Assembly (NCBI RefSeq): GCF_025336525.1
Contig: NZ_JAOCZP010000007.1
Span: 62,001 to 126,000, forward strand
Direction: 5' to 3'
Length of the DNA stretch: 64,000 bases
Origin: Chelativorans salis
Lineage (GTDB): Bacteria > Pseudomonadota > Alphaproteobacteria > Rhizobiales > Rhizobiaceae
Positions within the stretch are counted from its first letter, which is position 1. Every line of letters begins with the position of its first letter. The notes under the pieces are model-generated. The model worked only from the letters and a program-made list of their open reading frames with translations. It had not been told where the DNA came from and searched no databases. Made by a program: the position numbers and the translations under genes. Shown here piece by piece: positions 9,115-21,185 of the stretch.

Positions 9115-9216
9115 GTGCACACCTCCAAGAGGGTGTTGAGCTGTTTCACTCCTTATGGGCCGCTTGTTGATAAGGGCGATGGTTGATACTCTTCTTGTGA
9201 CCTAGATGGAGAGGAA

Positions 9217-9456
9217 ATGGCGAATCCGCAGACCGGCTGCCCAATCTGCGATGGGCTGGCAAAGCAGAAGAATACCGCCACTGGTGAGTATTTGGACATC
9301 AGCTGCTCTGACTGTGGCCAGTTTCAGGTTTCCCGCACCTTCCAGCGGCTTGTGTCGGGCTTGCCTATAACCGCAAGGCGGCAAGCTCTTGAGCGAGCAC
9401 GTATCAGAGCGCGGTACGGATCCGTGCCAGTTGTGACTTCATACGACGTTCCATGA
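9217..9456 (+). CDS. Small putative zinc-ribbon protein
   Basis: A 79-residue protein begun at an ATG after GAGAGGAA. It has two Cys pairs (CPICDG and CSDCGQF) spaced like a zinc ribbon, then a basic helix (ARRQALERARIRARYG). This could be a nucleic-acid-binding or structural zinc module. No named family is recognised. Its stop overlaps the ATG of a downstream 55-residue frame. Confidence 0.6.
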   Translation: MANPQTGCPICDGLAKQKNTATGEYLDISCSDCGQFQVSRTFQRLVSGLPITARRQALERARIRARYGSVPVVTSYDVP

Positions 9457-9620
9457 CAACGCCGCCAAGTCGTTCGGCGGCGGACGAGAACTCCATCACA
9501 GCCTACGGCCCTGAAGCGAGACGACAAAGCGCGGTCCGTACGTTGGGCGCCCTAGTTGCGTCCTCCTATTTCACGGTCTCGGCGCTGCTTGTCGGTGAGC
9601 GCCATCTGTGGTTACTTTGA
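9453..9620 (+). CDS. Candidate 55-residue membrane microprotein
   Basis: The ATG overlaps the stop of the zinc-ribbon gene in an ATGA arrangement, suggesting coupled translation. The 55-residue product has a polar N-terminal half and one hydrophobic segment (LGALVASSYFTVSALLVG) near its end. It has no independent ribosome site. It is short and has no recognised family, so it is a candidate only. Confidence 0.4.
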   Translation: MTTPPSRSAADENSITAYGPEARRQSAVRTLGALVASSYFTVSALLVGERHLWLL

Positions 9621-9645
9621 ATTCGTTTGATGAGAGGAGATCTAC

Positions 9646-9897
9646 ATGGAAGATGCAGGCGTAGGCTGGATCGCCGCGATTATCATCGGTGGATTGGCCG
9701 GGTGGATCGCCTCCATGATCATGAAGAGCGATACTGGCATCTTCACGAATATCATTCTGGGGATCATCGGCGCTGCGATAGCAAGCTTTCTTTTTGGCTT
9801 CTTCGGCGTCACGTTCGCAGGCTGGATTGGGTATCTCATTGCCGGTTTGGTTGGCGCCTGCATACTCATCGCCGTCTGGCGAGCCATCAAGCGCTGA
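9646..9897 (+). CDS. GlsB/YeaQ/YmgE family stress membrane protein
   Basis: An 83-residue, very hydrophobic, Gly-rich protein with three membrane segments (IIIGGLAGWIASMIM, IILGIIGAAIASFLFGF, and WIGYLIAGLVGACILIAVW). This is the PF04226 (transglycosylase-associated) pattern of small stress-induced inner-membrane proteins. A clear GAGAGGAG ribosome site precedes the ATG. Family members are commonly induced by osmotic or general stress, but no EcfG-type promoter was found upstream here. Confidence 0.88.
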   Translation: MEDAGVGWIAAIIIGGLAGWIASMIMKSDTGIFTNIILGIIGAAIASFLFGFFGVTFAGWIGYLIAGLVGACILIAVWRAIKR

Positions 9898-10214
9898 AAG
9901 GTGCCCGTGGCGGTAAACCGAATGCTTCTGAGGAATTTGCGCATGCTGCGCGCTGCGGAGGGTGACGAAACGCCCTCCTAAGGCCCGGCGAGCATTCCCT
10001 GCAATCAGGTCCGCTACTGAACAGCCAAATCGTCTATAGCGGGGAAAGAGAGCGATTTGCAGCGTTCTGTCAGGCCGCCCCCAGTTGGATGGGGTCAGTT
10101 GAGTCCATCATGCCAGAGATGCGGTTGGAACAAATAAGCACTGGCAGAATTCCGACATAAAGCGATTGAAGTTAAAGGTGATCGCGCCTTCCCTCTTACT
10201 CTATGGAGGACGGA
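9898..10214. other. Intergenic region, weak hairpin only
   Basis: About 317 bases with no supported gene. A GGAGGG/CCCTCC stem near 9957-9978 could end the GlsB-type transcript, but no T-tract follows. Confidence 0.35.
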
Positions 10215-10574
10215 ATGTTTCGCGAGCTTCTTACAGTCGCCGCCATTACGACCTTCACCGCGCATCCGACAACTGCCCTGTCACAGGCGCTGTTTTCAGA
10301 TCAGCGCGATGCCATCGCACACATGGCCAATGCAGTCATTGCAGATGAACAGTGCGAGATGCGAGTGAACCAGGAAGTTCTGAACGCTACGATGCGGCAT
10401 GTCGGCCTGGGCTTGGTGGATTTGGAGGCTCAACCATACAGAGCCGCGGTCGCGGAAGCAGCACAGGAAGCGCAGCTTAGCCTCCAAGTATTTGGCAGCC
10501 AGGTGGTCTGTGACCGTCTTGATGCGATGTATGGACCAACCGGGCTACGAATCCCCGGTCTTATCGCGAGATAG
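10215..10574 (+). CDS. Small exported hypothetical protein
   Basis: A 119-residue protein. The ATG at 10215 is chosen because GGAGG lies 5 bases upstream; an earlier in-frame ATG at 10203 overlaps that site. It has an N-terminal signal peptide (about 1-24). The mature part is helical with two Cys (DEQCEMR and QVVCDRL), possibly disulfide-linked. No family is recognised. It lies in a run of small exported-protein genes. Confidence 0.6.
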   Translation: MFRELLTVAAITTFTAHPTTALSQALFSDQRDAIAHMANAVIADEQCEMRVNQEVLNATMRHVGLGLVDLEAQPYRAAVAEAAQEAQLSLQVFGSQVVCDRLDAMYGPTGLRIPGLIAR

Positions 10575-10709
10575 CCACCGAGGATTCAGACTACACCGCC
10601 TCAAATTCGCTGCGATTGATGAGGGACGCGCGGGTGAGCGTGCAGTAGGCCGTACATCTGCCATTCAGGCGCGAGTGAATAATTAGACTCCTCGACGAAG
10701 GAGGCAGCG

Positions 10710-11207
10710 ATGCTCAAGTGGTTAGCCTTTACCGTTTTGGTCATTGTTGGCGCCGGCTCGTCCGGTATCGCCTCGGCCGATCCTGTTGCGCCTAGCGAAG
10801 AGCATTGCGTCGTCAACGTCCGCTCGGATGATCGTCTCAACATGCGCGCTGGCCCAACTGCGAGCACACCAGTCGTCGCTCAAAAGCGTTATGGAGAGTG
10901 CGGGATTCGAGTGAATGACGAATGCCGCGGGAACTGGTGTCCCGTCGAGGACGGCCATTCACTTGGATGGGTGCATCGCCGCTATATCGCAATGGTCTCC
11001 CCGGCGATGTACTGCGTGACCGGCGTTGCAAGTGGTGACTCTCTCAACCTTCGCGCCTGGCCATCCCCGCAGTCGCGTGTGCTCACCCGTCTCCCGCGCA
11101 ACCGCTGCAACATAGCCTTCCTCCCCTGCTCAGTGAGCGGTTGGCAGAGAATCCGAGTGGACGGTTGGCAAGGCTGGGTGAGCCGGAGGTATCTATCTGG
11201 ACAGTAG
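10710..11207 (+). CDS. Exported protein with two SH3b domains
   Basis: A 165-residue protein with a signal peptide (about 1-24) and two bacterial SH3 domains: one at about 32-92 (DRLNMRAGPTASTPVV and GWVHRRYIAM) and one at about 98-163 (DSLNLRAWPSPQSRVL and GWVSRRYLSGQ). Several Cys residues in each copy suggest disulfides, as expected in the periplasm. A GGAGGCAGCG site precedes the ATG. It is a likely envelope-associated binding protein; the ligand is unknown. It has the same domain type as the gene ending at 6637 but is not a simple copy. Confidence 0.78.
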   Translation: MLKWLAFTVLVIVGAGSSGIASADPVAPSEEHCVVNVRSDDRLNMRAGPTASTPVVAQKRYGECGIRVNDECRGNWCPVEDGHSLGWVHRRYIAMVSPAMYCVTGVASGDSLNLRAWPSPQSRVLTRLPRNRCNIAFLPCSVSGWQRIRVDGWQGWVSRRYLSGQ

Positions 11208-11289
11208 CGAGATTCGGATCGCTCTAGGCAACTTCCAGATCGCTTGCCCCGACGCGCTCCTAGCCCCCACACGCTAGCCGCGGCACGAT

Positions 11290-11472
11290 CTATTCCAGAC
11301 ATACCCCGAGCGATCCGGCTCTAACCGCCTCTTCCCATTTAGGGCCAAGCATTTGCCGCGCCGATAGCGCCACATGAGCGCCGGGGCCGCCCTCACGGAG
11401 CCGCCCGGAGTGTAAGTGGTCGTAACTTCCCCCCTCACGCTCTGTGAATTCAATGGGATAAACGTTACGCAA
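11290..11472 (-). CDS. Doubtful 60-residue frame
   Basis: This minus-strand frame begins at a TTG with a weak ribosome site. It has a moderately natural composition (a VYPIEFTEREGG start, a Gly/His middle and MLGPKWEEAVRAG). No family is recognised. It could be a small gene, a remnant, or chance. Confidence 0.25.
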   Translation of the reverse strand: MRNVYPIEFTEREGGSYDHLHSGRLREGGPGAHVALSARQMLGPKWEEAVRAGSLGVCLE

Positions 11473-11519
11473 CGCTTCTCACTTGCCGCTCTTGACCTCT
11501 CAAAGAAGGAGAAATTGCG

Positions 11520-11789
11520 ATGCGCGACGACATCGATATTGGGTCGTTTGAAGAGCCCGTTCATGTGGCAACAGAGGCCGGAGAACGCGACGTTTGCAGC
11601 GCCCGAGAAGCTGCAGAAATGTTGCTCTACGATTGGCCGATTGGCGAGACCGGCATGCGAATTCAGGCACGTATGACTTGCATGAAGGTATTCGCGGGAA
11701 CCGAGCCGCCAACATCTGCGCGAGACGCGTTCGTGAAGGCAGCAAAAGAGGCGCGGATTCTTAACGAGAAATACGAGGAAATGCACTAG
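11520..11789 (+). CDS. DUF982 domain protein
   Basis: An 89-residue protein matching DUF982 (PF06169), a small family largely restricted to Rhizobiales. The marks in order are FEEPVHVATEAG, a helix SAREAAEMLLYDWP, and the ending ARDAFVKAAKEARI. An AAGGAG ribosome site precedes the ATG. DUF982 proteins are cytosolic and of unknown function, often multi-copy and plasmid- or island-linked. Confidence 0.82.
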   Translation: MRDDIDIGSFEEPVHVATEAGERDVCSAREAAEMLLYDWPIGETGMRIQARMTCMKVFAGTEPPTSARDAFVKAAKEARILNEKYEEMH

Positions 11790-11852
11790 GCTGCGCTCCT
11801 CTCTTTCGCCCGTGGCTTCGCTCGCAGGTGACGATCCGCGGAAGACGCCCGG

Positions 11853-12029
11853 CTAGCCTTTGCTGGTGCGCCGGATAACTGGCCGCCCGCTCTCATCGCA
11901 TCCGATCGCGTAGCCTCTCGCTTCCTCACACTGGAAGCGGGCCATCATGGTACGTCTTGCAGACGCTCTCGGTGTTGTCGAGGTCGAAGAACAGCAGCTC
12001 GTCGCCTTTGTTGGGGTCTTATGATTGAC
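11853..12029 (-). pseudogene. HNH endonuclease remnant
   Basis: Three fragments in successive minus-strand frames read as the C-terminal half of an HNH endonuclease: VNHKTP at 12029-12012, then NKGDELLFFDLDN through ESVCKTYHDG, then QCEEARGYAIGCDESGRP, ending at a TAG at 11855. The intact family reads His-x-x-Pro, Lys-Gly-Asp, Leu-Cys-x-x-Cys-His-Asp and Arg-Gly-Tyr-x-x-Gly-Cys-Asp. Here the second zinc/loop Cys is Tyr, and two frameshifts break the frame. No N-terminal half is visible. Such HNH genes are typical of phage and mobile DNA. Confidence 0.65.
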
Positions 12030-12200
12030 CGTTACGTTGCAAATGCGAAGGTCGATTCCAAAGGTTGCGGTTGGCCCTCGATCTCCACGCGGCTACACTG
12101 TTCAAGACGCTGGCTTGGCCGCGGGGCAAGGCCGGCGCATGTACCGCTTTGGTTTGTCCGGACATGCCGCAGTGACGGATCGTCGAAAGAGCGTGAAACG

Positions 12201-12845
12201 ATGGATGGCTTTTCCTGGAACTATGGCCGCGCGGAAATCATCGCCGATGGCACAATTCATGTCACCGGGATAATCTTCGCCGTCTGCGGCGCGATCACCA
12301 TGATCCTGGTGGCATTCATGCTTGCGGATGCGACCGATGCCGTCGCCGCCTCCATCTACGCCCTGACGCTGCCAACGACGCTTCTCATGTCGGGAATCTA
12401 TAATATGTGGCCGGTCGGTCCGCGCAAATGGCGGCTGCGCAAATACGACCATGCAGCGATTTATCTTCTGATCGCCGGCACTTACACGCCTTTTGCCACG
12501 CAGATGGGCCCGCAGGGGACATGGCTGTTGGCTTTTATATGGAGCGTGGCCGGCCTTGGCATGTTTCTCAAGATCGTATTCCCCGGGCGCTACGACCGGT
12601 TTGCCATCTTGCTTTATCTGGGGCTGGGTTGGGCCGGCGCTGCCATGTACGACACGATGATGATCAGTCTCACTCCAGTTGTCGTCTGGCTTATTGTCGC
12701 TGGCGGTATCGTCTATTCGACAGGCGTGATCTTTCATCTCTGGCGGCGCCTGAAGTTCCAGAACGCGATCTGGCACGGCTTCGTGCTCGCTGGCGCGGTC
12801 TGCCACTACAGCGCGGTCTTTGTATCGACTGTTCCCGGAGCGTGA
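12201..12845 (+). CDS. trhA: Hemolysin III / TrhA family membrane protein
   Basis: A 214-residue protein with seven predicted membrane segments. Family motifs are present: DGTIHVTGIIFAVCG near the N-terminus, SGIYNMWP, KYDHAAIYLLIAGTYTPF in the middle, and FHLWRRLKFQNAIWHGFVL near the end. This identifies the HlyIII/PAQR superfamily, in which conserved Ser, Asp and His residues form a metal-dependent membrane hydrolase-like core. The start MDGFSWNYG was chosen for family fit; the longer frame to 12021 looks non-coding. Bacterial members affect membrane lipid homeostasis rather than acting as true hemolysins. Confidence 0.85.
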   Translation: MDGFSWNYGRAEIIADGTIHVTGIIFAVCGAITMILVAFMLADATDAVAASIYALTLPTTLLMSGIYNMWPVGPRKWRLRKYDHAAIYLLIAGTYTPFATQMGPQGTWLLAFIWSVAGLGMFLKIVFPGRYDRFAILLYLGLGWAGAAMYDTMMISLTPVVVWLIVAGGIVYSTGVIFHLWRRLKFQNAIWHGFVLAGAVCHYSAVFVSTVPGA

Positions 12846-12967
12846 GCACCATCGCTGATCGGCGGGCCTCAGTGCATGCCGCGTTAGTCCACTGTTAAGC
12901 TTAGTCAATCGTTAATGCTTAGCAGGCATCCTAGCAAACTCGGGGGTGTTGCAAGAGGACCGTCTTT

Positions 12968-16312
<3,345 letters not shown>

Positions 16313-16420
16313 GCCGACTGGCAAGAAAAGACGATGGCCGCGTGGGGAACATGACTCTCACCGGTTGATAGGCGGCCTTCCCGGAACCCGCACTGTGTGC
16401 ATCTGTCGATCTTTACGGCG

Positions 16421-16453
16421 CTGACACGGAACTGTCATCCAACTGTTACACAG
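16421..16453 (+). promoter_or_regulatory. Pho box with three 11-base units
   Basis: Three tandem 11-base units, CTGACACGGAA, CTGTCATCCAA and CTGTTACACAG, match the PhoB half-site CTGTCAT-N4. The last two form a good 18-base Pho box (16432-16449). It lies about 70 bases before pstS, so the pst operon is probably induced by phosphate starvation through the PhoB encoded at its end. Confidence 0.82.
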
Positions 16454-16524
16454 TCCCTTTATGCGACTCCCCGACGCCCTAAAACACAGGTGTCACGTCG
16501 AATTCCGAACAGGGAGTAGCCCTC

Positions 16525-17559
16525 ATGCAGAAACTCATCCTAACGACATCGGCGACGGCGATCGCCGTGTCGTTGTCTGTCGGCGCCGCCGCGGCGCGCG
16601 ACCAGATCCGTATCGTCGGCTCCTCGACGGTCTTTCCCTACACCCAGGCCGTGGCCGAGGAGTTCGGCAACACCACAAATTTCCCGGCTCCGGTGACTGA
16701 GTCGACCGGCACGGGCGGCGGCATGCAGATCTTCTGCGGCGGCGTCGGCGTCGACCATCCCGACATCACCGGCGCCTCGCGCGCCATGAAGGAGAGCGAG
16801 TACCAGCTCTGCCTTGAGAATGGCGTAGAAAGCATCACGGAAGTACAGATCGGCTCCGACGGCCTGTCGATCGCCCATTCGGCCGACGGTCCCGACCTCG
16901 ACCTGACCAAGGCGCAGATCTTCCAGGCGCTGGCCGCCGAGGTTGAGGTTGACGGCGAGGTCGTGTCCAACCCGTATACGCGGTGGAACGAGATCGATCC
17001 TTCGCTGCCTGACGCCGAGATCACCGTGTTCGGCCCGCCCCCCACCTCCGGCACGCGCGACGCCTTCGTCGAGCTCGTCATGGAAGAGGGCTGCGAAGCC
17101 TTCCCGGCGATCGAGGCTCTCGAAGGCGACCGCAAGGACGAGGTCTGCCAGCGCATGCGCACGGACGGACCTTTCGTTGAGGCCGGCGAGAACGATAACC
17201 TGATCGTTCAGCGCCTCCAGGCCGATCCGAACGCGCTCGGCATCTTCGGCTATTCCTTCCTCTACGAGAATCAGGACACGCTGAAGGCGGTCGCGGTGGA
17301 CGGTGTCTTGCCGTCGCCGGAGACCATTGCCGACGAGAGCTACACGGTCGCGCGCCCGCTGTTTTTCTACGTGAAGAACGCGCATCGCGGCGTGATCCCG
17401 GGCCTTCAGGAGTTCGTGGCGGAGTATGTTTCCGAGGAGGCCATGGGCCCTGGCGGCTATCTCGAGGAGCGCGGCCTTATCTCGCTTTCCGACGAGCAGC
17501 GCGAGGAAGTGCGTAACGCCGCCACCGAAGGCAAGGACATGACGCGCTACACCAACTAG
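16525..17559 (+). CDS. pstS: Phosphate ABC transporter substrate-binding protein PstS
   Basis: A 344-residue periplasmic protein with a signal peptide (about 1-24). The phosphate-binding motifs are RIVGSSTVFPYTQ, ESTGTGGGMQIFCGG and PPTSGTRDAFVELV. An AGGGAG ribosome site precedes the ATG. It is first in pstS-pstC-pstA-pstB-phoU-phoB, behind a Pho box. A perfect GC-rich stem-loop separates it from pstC, consistent with PstS being made in excess of the membrane subunits. Confidence 0.93.
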   Translation: MQKLILTTSATAIAVSLSVGAAAARDQIRIVGSSTVFPYTQAVAEEFGNTTNFPAPVTESTGTGGGMQIFCGGVGVDHPDITGASRAMKESEYQLCLENGVESITEVQIGSDGLSIAHSADGPDLDLTKAQIFQALAAEVEVDGEVVSNPYTRWNEIDPSLPDAEITVFGPPPTSGTRDAFVELVMEEGCEAFPAIEALEGDRKDEVCQRMRTDGPFVEAGENDNLIVQRLQADPNALGIFGYSFLYENQDTLKAVAVDGVLPSPETIADESYTVARPLFFYVKNAHRGVIPGLQEFVAEYVSEEAMGPGGYLEERGLISLSDEQREEVRNAATEGKDMTRYTN

Positions 17560-17575
17560 CGTAAAAGTCTCAAGC

Positions 17576-17604
17576 CACGCCGCGCGACACGCTCGCGCGG
17601 CGTG
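17576..17604 (+). terminator. GC-rich stem-loop between pstS and pstC
   Basis: A perfect 12-base stem (CACGCCGCGCGA and its complement) with a 5-base loop. There is no T-tract, so it is more likely an RNA-stabilising or partial-termination element. Its right arm contains the GTG at 17602, which argues against that codon as the pstC start. Confidence 0.65.
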
Positions 17605-17646
17605 ATCGATCTGAAGCGAAAGCCAAATCGAACGCAGGCCGCTGCC

Positions 17647-19026
17647 GTGACCGGATATCTGTTCCTCGCCATTCTGGTGCTCTCGCTCATCGCCTTTTAC
17701 ACCGGGCGAAGGACAGCGAGCCAGTTCGTCGCCGCACATCGAAATGACGTTCATTCCCGGCCGATCTATCACGGCGCATTCGCGGCCGTGTGGGTGGGGC
17801 TTCCCGCGCTCGTCCTCGTCCTTCTGTGGCTTCTCTTCCAAGGCAGCATTATCGATAGGCTGCTTCTAGCCTCGCTGCCGGCCAGCCTTACCGAGGGTGC
17901 GTCGGCATCGCGCTTGTCTCTTTATCTCAGCGAGATCAAGAACGTCGCTTCCGGCCGCATCTTCAGTGAGCCCTCGCCGGAAGTCAGCGCCGCTGCCGAG
18001 CGCTACCAGCGCTGGCAGATGATCGCGCAGTGGGCGATGGTCGTGGTCGCGCTGGCGGTGGCCGCGCTCGCGCTATACATCACACGTGCACGCATGACGG
18101 CACGCTTCCGAGCCCGGCAGGGCTTCGAGCGCACGCTTGATATCGTGATGATCCTGTCGGCAGTGGCTGCGGTTCTGGTCACCATCGGCATCATCATTTC
18201 GCTGACCTACGAGGCGATACAGTTCTTCCGGCTCGTGCCGCCGCACGAATTCTTTTTCGGGCTCAACTGGGAACCGCAGATCGCCATCCGCGAGGACCAG
18301 GTGGCCGGAACGGGGGCCTTCGGTGCCGTGCCTGTCTTCACCGGCACATTGCTGATCGCCACGATAGCGCTTCTCGTCGCCGTTCCCATTGGCCTGTTCT
18401 CGGCCATCTACCTCGTCGAGTTTGCCAACGATCGCTTCCGCGGCATCGTCAAGCCAATTCTGGAAATTCTCGCCGGCGTGCCGACCGTCGTCTACGGTTT
18501 CTTCGCCGTGCTCACTGTGGCGCCCGCGATACGCCAGGCCGGCGGCCTCCTTGGTATCTCCATCTCGCCCAACTCGGCGCTCGCCGCCGGCGGTGTCATG
18601 GGCATCATGATCATTCCGTTCATTTCCTCGCTGTCCGACGACGCGTTGCGCGCCGTGCCGCAGTCGATGCGCGACGGCTCCTTCGCCATGGGCGCAACGC
18701 GGGCGGAGACGATCACCCGCGTGCTGCTGCCTGCGGCACTTCCCGGCATTGTCGGCGGCATCCTGCTGGCTGCCAGCCGCGCCATCGGCGAGACGATGAT
18801 CGTCGTCATGGCGGCAGGCCTCACGGCGACGCTGACGGCCAATCCGCTGGAAGGCGTGACCACGGTGACGGTGCAGATCGTCACGCTTCTGATTGGCGAT
18901 ACGGCCTTCGACAACCCGAAGACGCTTTCGGCCTTCGCGCTGGGCCTTGTCCTGTTCGTCGTCACGCTCTGTTTGAATGTGCTGGCACTCAGGATCGTGC
19001 GTCGCTACCGCGAGAAATACGAGTAG
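17647..19026 (+). CDS. pstC: Phosphate ABC transporter permease PstC
   Basis: About 459 residues, in the long form of PstC seen in rhizobia. It has an N-terminal membrane segment (YLFLAILVLSLIAFYTGRR), further segments, then the permease core with LLVAVPIGLFSAIYLVEFAN, AGVPTVVYGFFAVLT and the loop AMGATRAETITRVLLPAALP that contacts PstB. The GTG at 17647 is preferred because the GTG at 17602 lies in the stem-loop. It works with PstA as the inner-membrane channel and is followed by pstA after 3 bases. Confidence 0.9.
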   Translation: MTGYLFLAILVLSLIAFYTGRRTASQFVAAHRNDVHSRPIYHGAFAAVWVGLPALVLVLLWLLFQGSIIDRLLLASLPASLTEGASASRLSLYLSEIKNVASGRIFSEPSPEVSAAAERYQRWQMIAQWAMVVVALAVAALALYITRARMTARFRARQGFERTLDIVMILSAVAAVLVTIGIIISLTYEAIQFFRLVPPHEFFFGLNWEPQIAIREDQVAGTGAFGAVPVFTGTLLIATIALLVAVPIGLFSAIYLVEFANDRFRGIVKPILEILAGVPTVVYGFFAVLTVAPAIRQAGGLLGISISPNSALAAGGVMGIMIIPFISSLSDDALRAVPQSMRDGSFAMGATRAETITRVLLPAALPGIVGGILLAASRAIGETMIVVMAAGLTATLTANPLEGVTTVTVQIVTLLIGDTAFDNPKTLSAFALGLVLFVVTLCLNVLALRIVRRYREKYE

Positions 19027-19029
19027 ATC

Positions 19030-20316
19030 ATGTCAGAGACGACCGCCCCCAAACCGTTCGATTGGTCCTCGCCGAAAGCCACGGCCACGCGCAAGCGGCG
19101 TTATGCCGCCGACCGGCGGCTGCGCCTCTACGGGCTGATCTCGATCCTGACGGCGATCGGTCTGCTCGGCGTGCTGATCGCCTCGCTTGTCGCTACCGGG
19201 CACACCGCCTTCGTGCAGACCAAGATCGCCGTCGAATTCACGGCCGATCCCGAGAACGTGCCTCCTGACGACCCCGCATCGGGCAATTTCCGCGCCGTGG
19301 TGTCCAACGCGGTCCAGCAACTGTTCCCGGAGATCGACGATCCGCGCGAACTGCGCACAGCATCGGGCATCCTGTCCAACGGCGCCGCCAATATCGTGCG
19401 CGACTACGTGACCGCGCATCCCGAGGTTATAGGGCAGTCGTTCACGCTGAATGTTCCCGCGTCCGATCCGTACGATCAGCTCAACAAGGGCGTGATCGAC
19501 CGCAGCCTGCCGGAAGAGCGCCGCAGGGTATCCAATGAGGAGATCGCCCTGTTTGAGACGCTGGAGGATCGGGGTCTGGTGTCGACGCCCTTCAATTGGG
19601 GCCTGTTCTTCAACGCCGACAGCCGCTTTCCGGAACTGGCGGGACTTGCCGGCGCCATCGTCGGCTCCTTTTATCTTCTTCTGGTCACCTTCCTGATCTC
19701 CTTCCCGGTCGGCATCGCCGCGGCGATCTACCTCGAGGAGTTCGCACCCAAGAACCGCTGGACCGACCTCGTGGAGGTCAACATCAACAATCTGGCGGCC
19801 GTGCCGTCGATCGTCTTCGGCCTCCTGGGCCTTGCCGTCTTCATCCAGGTCTTCGGCCTTCCCAGATCGGCGCCGCTGGTGGGCGGGCTAGTGCTCTCGC
19901 TGATGACGCTGCCCACCATGATCATCGTCACGCGTGCATCGCTGAAGTCGATCCCGCCCTCGATCCGCGAGGCCGCACTCGGCATCGGCGCCTCCAAGCA
20001 TGAAGTGATCCTGCACCACGTGCTGCCGCTGGCCATCCCCGGCATCCTGACGGGCACGATCATCGGCCTGGCGCAGGCACTGGGCGAGACGGCGCCGCTG
20101 CTGCTCATTGGCATGAACGCCTTTTTGACCTCGCCGCCCGGTGGTATCATGGAACCGGCCACCGCTCTGCCGACGCAGATCTTCATTTGGGCGGACAGCC
20201 CGGAACGCGGCTTCGTCTCGCGTACATCGGCCGCTATCCTCGTGCTTCTGGGCTTCCTGATTTTCATGAACGCGCTGGCCATCTACCTCCGGCAACGGTT
20301 CGAGCGTCGCTGGTAA
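19030..20316 (+). CDS. pstA: Phosphate ABC transporter permease PstA
   Basis: A 428-residue membrane protein. An N-terminal segment (about 36-58) is followed by a long periplasmic region of about 120 residues, then the permease core with [33 protein letters not shown] and the coupling loop [18 protein letters not shown]. The start lies 3 bases after pstC, and the gene ends just before pstB. It is longer than the E. coli protein, as usual in Rhizobiales. Confidence 0.92.
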   Translation: MSETTAPKPFDWSSPKATATRKRRYAADRRLRLYGLISILTAIGLLGVLIASLVATGHTAFVQTKIAVEFTADPENVPPDDPASGNFRAVVSNAVQQLFPEIDDPRELRTASGILSNGAANIVRDYVTAHPEVIGQSFTLNVPASDPYDQLNKGVIDRSLPEERRRVSNEEIALFETLEDRGLVSTPFNWGLFFNADSRFPELAGLAGAIVGSFYLLLVTFLISFPVGIAAAIYLEEFAPKNRWTDLVEVNINNLAAVPSIVFGLLGLAVFIQVFGLPRSAPLVGGLVLSLMTLPTMIIVTRASLKSIPPSIREAALGIGASKHEVILHHVLPLAIPGILTGTIIGLAQALGETAPLLLIGMNAFLTSPPGGIMEPATALPTQIFIWADSPERGFVSRTSAAILVLLGFLIFMNALAIYLRQRFERRW

Positions 20317-20330
20317 TGGAGTTGAGGGAT

Positions 20331-21146
20331 ATGAACATGCTGACAGATGCAGCCGTCGAGACCGCGCTGGAAGGCGCTCCGGAGAGCAAAGCCGCGAAGA
20401 TGCGGGGCGAAAAGGTTAACGTCTTCTACGGCGGGAAGCAGGCATTGTTCGACGTCAGTCTGGATGTCGGAGAGAACCAGGTGACGGCCCTGATCGGCCC
20501 TTCGGGCTGCGGCAAGTCCACCTTCCTGCGCTGTTTAAACCGCATGAACGACACGATCGACATCGCCCGTGTGACCGGCAAGATCACGCTCGATGACGAG
20601 GACATCTACAACCCCAGGATCGACGTGGTGGAGCTCAGAGCTCGTGTCGGCATGGTGTTCCAGAAGCCGAACCCGTTTCCGAAGTCGATCTACGAGAACG
20701 TCGCCTACGGGCCGCGCATCCATGGACTAGCCTCGGCCAAGGGTGATCTCGACGGCATCGTCGAGACCAGTCTGCAGAAGGCCGGCCTCTTCAACGAGGT
20801 GAAGGACAGGCTCCATGAGCCGGGCACCGGCCTTTCCGGTGGCCAGCAGCAGCGCCTGTGCATCGCCCGCGCCATCGCCGTCTCGCCGGAAGTTATCCTT
20901 ATGGACGAACCATGCTCTGCGCTCGATCCGATCGCCACGGCGCGAGTGGAAGAGCTGATCGATGAGCTGCGCGAGAACTACACCATCGTCATCGTCACCC
21001 ACTCCATGCAGCAGGCGGCCCGCGTGTCGCAGCGCACGGCCATGTTCCACCTTGGCAACCTGGTGGAAGAAGGGCCGACGGACAAGATGTTCACAAACCC
21101 GGAAGACAAGCGCACTCAGGACTACATCACCGGCCGGTTCGGCTGA
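20331..21146 (+). CDS. pstB: Phosphate ABC transporter ATPase PstB
   Basis: A 271-residue ATPase with Walker [15 protein letters not shown]-loop [16 protein letters not shown], signature [16 protein letters not shown], Walker [14 protein letters not shown] and switch His in [12 protein letters not shown]. The ATG at 20331 is chosen for its upstream GGAG; 20316 and 20337 are also possible. It energises phosphate uptake through PstCA and, with PhoU, takes part in phosphate signalling. Confidence 0.93.
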   Translation: MNMLTDAAVETALEGAPESKAAKMRGEKVNVFYGGKQALFDVSLDVGENQVTALIGPSGCGKSTFLRCLNRMNDTIDIARVTGKITLDDEDIYNPRIDVVELRARVGMVFQKPNPFPKSIYENVAYGPRIHGLASAKGDLDGIVETSLQKAGLFNEVKDRLHEPGTGLSGGQQQRLCIARAIAVSPEVILMDEPCSALDPIATARVEELIDELRENYTIVIVTHSMQQAARVSQRTAMFHLGNLVEEGPTDKMFTNPEDKRTQDYITGRFG

Positions 21147-21185
21147 TCGATCGTCCGCGCCTCCGCATTAAAAGGAGCAGAACCC

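Noticed and set aside
17602..17646. GTG at 17602 as pstC start
   Set aside because: It lies within the right arm of a perfect stem-loop and has no ribosome site.
16540..17841. Minus-strand frame of 433 residues opposite pstS
   Set aside because: Shadow of pstS; no recognisable motifs.
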